Source of the DNA: Amblyornis subalaris
Taxonomy: Eukaryota > Chordata > Aves > Passeriformes > Ptilonorhynchidae
Length of the DNA stretch: 64,000 nt
Reading direction: 5' to 3'
Assembly (NCBI GenBank): GCA_018881555.1
Contig: JACAXG010000002.1
Location: 20,101,183 to 20,165,182, forward strand
Both the position numbers and the translations under genes were made by a program. Below the pieces are notes generated by a model. That model saw only the letters and a program-made list of their open reading frames with translations. It was not told the origin of the DNA and ran no database searches. Of the stretch, positions 60,438-64,000 are shown piece after piece; the stretch's first letter is position 1; the number at the start of each line of letters is the position of its first letter.

Positions 60438-62288
60438 TGAAGTAAGTCAATCATTTGCAAAGGAGAAGACCAGAAATGTCAAAGAAAGGACATGGGTCCA
60501 CATTGACGGGAAGAAGTGGTTGTGAAGGATCTGTCTTGTGCCTTTCATACACATTTCCTTGTAACTAACTCCTTGGAAAAGAAAGGCTCCTTAAATACAG
60601 GGAAAGGTGTCAGATGGCAGCTTACCTGTAAGTGAGAGGAGTTTGCTTAGTTTAAATTTGAGTTGGCTGTGCATACAAGTATATTTGAGGGAGGATGAGG
60701 AGTGGCAAGATCATAGCAGACTAACCTATCATTGACACTTTCACTGGCAGAGGAATTTAAACGTCAGAATGAAGCTAAACCTTTAAAGTTAGCTGTGCCT
60801 AATAGGTGGTCAGTGATATTTTGTAATATTAAAATGAAATATTAAGTGATTAAATATTATATTCTCCAGAACTGACCTTGATTGTATAAATGCTGTGAGA
60901 TATCTTCAGTCTCAGTGCTCCTTTCCGAAGATATCAGTTAAACTGTTCAGCCTGGACATCAAAGTTGAATGAAACAAGAACTGTCCTATCACCTGGTGAA
61001 AATGTGGGTATGACAAACACTGCATATAGAATTTGGTTGCTTGGGGCTAATTAATAGAACCCTTAAATGTGTTGAATGTCCTGGTCCCCCTGCCTCTCTC
61101 AGGATTTGATTTACTGTAAGTATTTGTTATTGATTTCTCTTGTCCAGAACAATTTCTGACATCTCAGTTAAGTGGAAAAGGTGGGTTACAGTTCTTATTC
61201 CTTGTCAGAACATTTCTTTTCGGAGTCTGATGGAAAGTGATGTTCCTGATGTGCTAGTATATGCAGCACAGTTTCCACCAAGACCTCTGACCTTACGAGT
61301 GTAACAAATATATGAGACAGAACACCTGCACAGAAAAACAACAGAAATAGAAAAATATAAGCCTCAAATAATGAATGGGACGATAAAGTGATTGCATTGA
61401 AAATTGTCATATAGTCTTGCTTGTCATTTTAACAGTCCTGTATTCACACAGTTTAATGTGCTTAATAATGGAAGAATAATCTGGAGAAAACAGCACAAGA
61501 ATTACATAATTGCACCAGTTGCCAACATATGATTAAGGTTGCTCTTTTAGTAATGAATCTATGATTTAAAAAATACACCACCCCCCTAAATTTGATTTTC
61601 TGCATTAGAGGATTTTGATGTCAATTTAACCACAGTCTAGATATAATTAAACTGCACATTTATTAGATGTTTTTGCTACTATTTCTCACTCAGGCAAACT
61701 GAACTGAAACAAAAGGATTGGAAGATTCTTTTACTTCCCCATTTTGATGATGCTTCCTAGTTGTAACAGTAAATAAAACAGTCAAATGCCAGAAGAGAGA
61801 CCTGGAAACCATCAAAAGAATCCAGAGGGGAAAAAATAGCAGTAGAAAAGGAACACTTGAAATAGAGGGTTTCCCTGGCACACACAGCTTCTCAGTGACT
61901 CCCAACATTGTTTCACTCTCCCAAAGGCACAGAGCCCAGTGTCTGTGGCAGACTTTTGTAGAAATACTGACTCCCACCATGCCAAGGAGAAAGAAAGAGG
62001 AAGAGAGAGAGAGAGGAAAAAAAGACTATGCTGATGGTTTTTGCATTATAGGCCAACTTGGAAACTTTAATTATTGAAATGAAATATTGAAGTACATATG
62101 GAGAAGCTTGGGAAAATGAAAATGAAGATGAGAGGAAACAGTCATGAAGAATTAATCATTCTGGCAATTTATATACACATATAACTTTTATTGTTGCCAA
62201 CAGAAAATGACCAGGCAGTCAGCAACTCAAGTGGAGAATGAAGAATGGAAAGAGCAAAGAAAGGAAAGCTTAAAATGACACAATTGGA
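60438..62288. other. non-coding, nothing recognised
   Basis: No exon or repeat supported. A purine-rich GA run lies at about 61980-62020. Confidence 0.42.
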
Positions 62289-62471
62289 ATGAATGCAAAT
62301 ATGTGGTTTAAAAGCTTGTTTGGGAGAGGAATCAAAAGACTCAACATAGGATGCTCTCTGTGTGAAGAGAAAGACACTTCCACTCTGGAACTGAACAACG
62401 AAATCTTGCAGGAAGTAAGTGAAACAAGTTCAGATGCCAGACTTTTTCTTTCTTCCATTCCTATTCCTAAG
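62289..62471 (+). CDS. exon-like open segment with good donor
   Basis: 61 codons from ATG (MNANMWFKSLFGRG...) to ...RLFLSSIPIPK, closed by a near-consensus donor (AAG|gtaagagg). The residue mix (EKDTSTLELNNEILQEVSE) looks coding. The frame is closed by TAA at 62271 just upstream, so it would be either a first coding exon or one with an unseen acceptor. A good acceptor 85 bases earlier (gttgccaacag, 62203) leads into a different frame. No partner exon was found. Confidence 0.24.
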
Positions 62472-64000
62472 GTAAGAGGAAATAGCCAATAATTAGCATG
62501 CAAGAGCCATGACTTACTGTGCTCAGGGAACTGTACAAAGCTGAGGCACATACATGAGAGGAGATGGCATAACAGAATACAAACCAAAGAACACAGTGAA
62601 AAGCAAAATTCACAGTAAAAGGGTCCAGTGAATAAACGTCTAGCTCTGTCTTAATTACTTTACACTCATGAGGACAGACTTTGGGGCTAAGAGAGACTTG
62701 AACAAGGGCTGATATATGAACTACACAAACCCAGATCCACAGATATTGTGACTCAGTGTTACTGAGATATTGGGACACTGACTCATACTTCAGCCCGGCT
62801 GAACACAAGCCCAGTGCTTGTGTGAGCATTAATTTAATGCTAGCCTTTAGTAACAGAAACATTTCAATTTCACTCTGCAGTAGTCCAGTTGTTCACTCAG
62901 GCAACTACATTCTCAAGCACCTGAATTGAATAAAATCAAAGTACCAGCCATTTCCTTTTGAACTGCTCTGAAGAGTAACTGTACAGGCAATTAACTATCC
63001 TTATATCCAGGGCTAAAAGCTGAAAAACTCAGATGTGTATTTTCTGTCATGTTCCCTTGCACTAAACCACTGAAATTTTTGCCTTTAAAGATTGTTGAAA
63101 AATTATTTCAAATCATTCGATATCCAAAGAAGATTATCTGCAGCTCCACTCCTAGTTCTGGTGAGACAGAAAAACTCATATGGACTATTTCTGATATATT
63201 AAGTTTTGTCAGTTGAGTTCTTAGACAGCCAAATATGGAAATGTCCTTCATGTTAGTCTAGCTTCTTTCCTCATGGGCTATAATTTCATAACCCCATATT
63301 GCTATTGATGATGGGGATATGCTTTTGTAAATTGATTCCCAGACCTTAGTGAGAGATGATAAGGCAGAAAGAAATGGGTCAGCTTCTCAGTAAATGAAAA
63401 ATAGTCCAATTTGCCTATTTTAGTTAAGTATCTGGCTCAAATAATGTAAAAGTCACACAGGGACTGAGACCAGAGCTGAGGTCTGAGGCTCAGGCTCAGA
63501 TGTCCATGTATTTAGATGATTCATTGACCAACACAGTTATATGATTTCCCCAGGCAAGGTGTCTAGGCAATCAGCCAGCATAGCCAAGTGTCTTAAACTC
63601 TAGACCACTGATTAACTACTCATTTACAGCTAGCTAGGTTGACAGTGATCTTGGACATGAGCACAGAATGAAGTTTAATTTCAGGCATACAGAGCTGTAG
63701 CAAGATGTCTAACTGTTCTTTTCCCATACCTTGTAAGTGAGCCAAAAATCTACTATTCCCTGTGGATGGGGTTGCTATGCTATTGTATGCTGTTCAACTC
63801 CATCTTGTTCTGTGATTATTACCTTAATACTTGAAGGCACCCAGCTGCTCTGTATGACAGCCATATCTGTAACTTCTCTTGTCTTCTCAAGGGAAGAAGG
63901 ACAGATAAGGTTATTTTGGTTTTGGGATGTGAGTTTACAGTAAACACAGAGGATAAAGGGAGAAGGAGGCTATTGAAAGCAGTTTTTAAGAGCCCTATTT
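62472..64000. other. non-coding, nothing recognised
   Basis: No exon, repeat or RNA gene supported up to the right edge. Confidence 0.42.

Noticed and set aside
60060..60440. 126-codon plus-strand open frame with CR1-like protein text
   Set aside because: It is the decayed 3' end of CR1 ORF2, listed as a mobile element rather than a gene.

Overview
This looks like vertebrate nuclear DNA from a bird. It is AT-rich, mostly non-coding, scattered with single ambiguous bases, and carries CR1 LINE 3' ends with their typical terminal motif (ggatgatctttaaggtcccttccaacc...attctatgattct). It also carries an avian ERVL-type LTR and several microsatellites. There is no sign of operons, CRISPR arrays, tRNA or rRNA genes. 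The species cannot be told from the sequence.

The main content is a spliced protein-coding gene on the minus strand that I pieced together by hand. Twelve exons run from about 34.86 kb down to a stop codon at 7541-7543. Each is bounded by AG/GT, and the reading phase is kept across all eleven junctions. Together they encode about 583 codons of the C-terminal part of a protein whose family I do not recognise. Three further upstream exons (39.3, 44.6 and 48.3 kb) fit in phase but are less certain, and the true start lies upstream of everything I can support. One exon (9051-9276) has an in-frame TGA at 9088-9090, although the exons after it stay open for about 150 codons.

Mobile elements sit around and inside this gene. 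Two solo LTRs of one family occur in opposite orientations. One (4147-4760) has perfect 4-bp target duplications. The other (58974-59526) is nested in a CR1 element. A different, ERVL-type solo LTR (18663-19246) lies antisense in the longest intron. CR1 pieces occur at 6775-7361, 14295-14640, 15891-15956, 22755-23075, 24443-24532, 42868-43020 and 58873-60437.

Simple repeats include a 20-unit GGAA array, a CTCTT/TCCTC array broken by a 187-base assembly gap, adjacent GGAGAA and GGACAA hexamer blocks, and CA, TA and AAT arrays. From about 48.4 kb to the right edge no gene is firmly supported. Two isolated exon-like segments (51.1 kb minus, 62.3 kb plus) are listed with low confidence.
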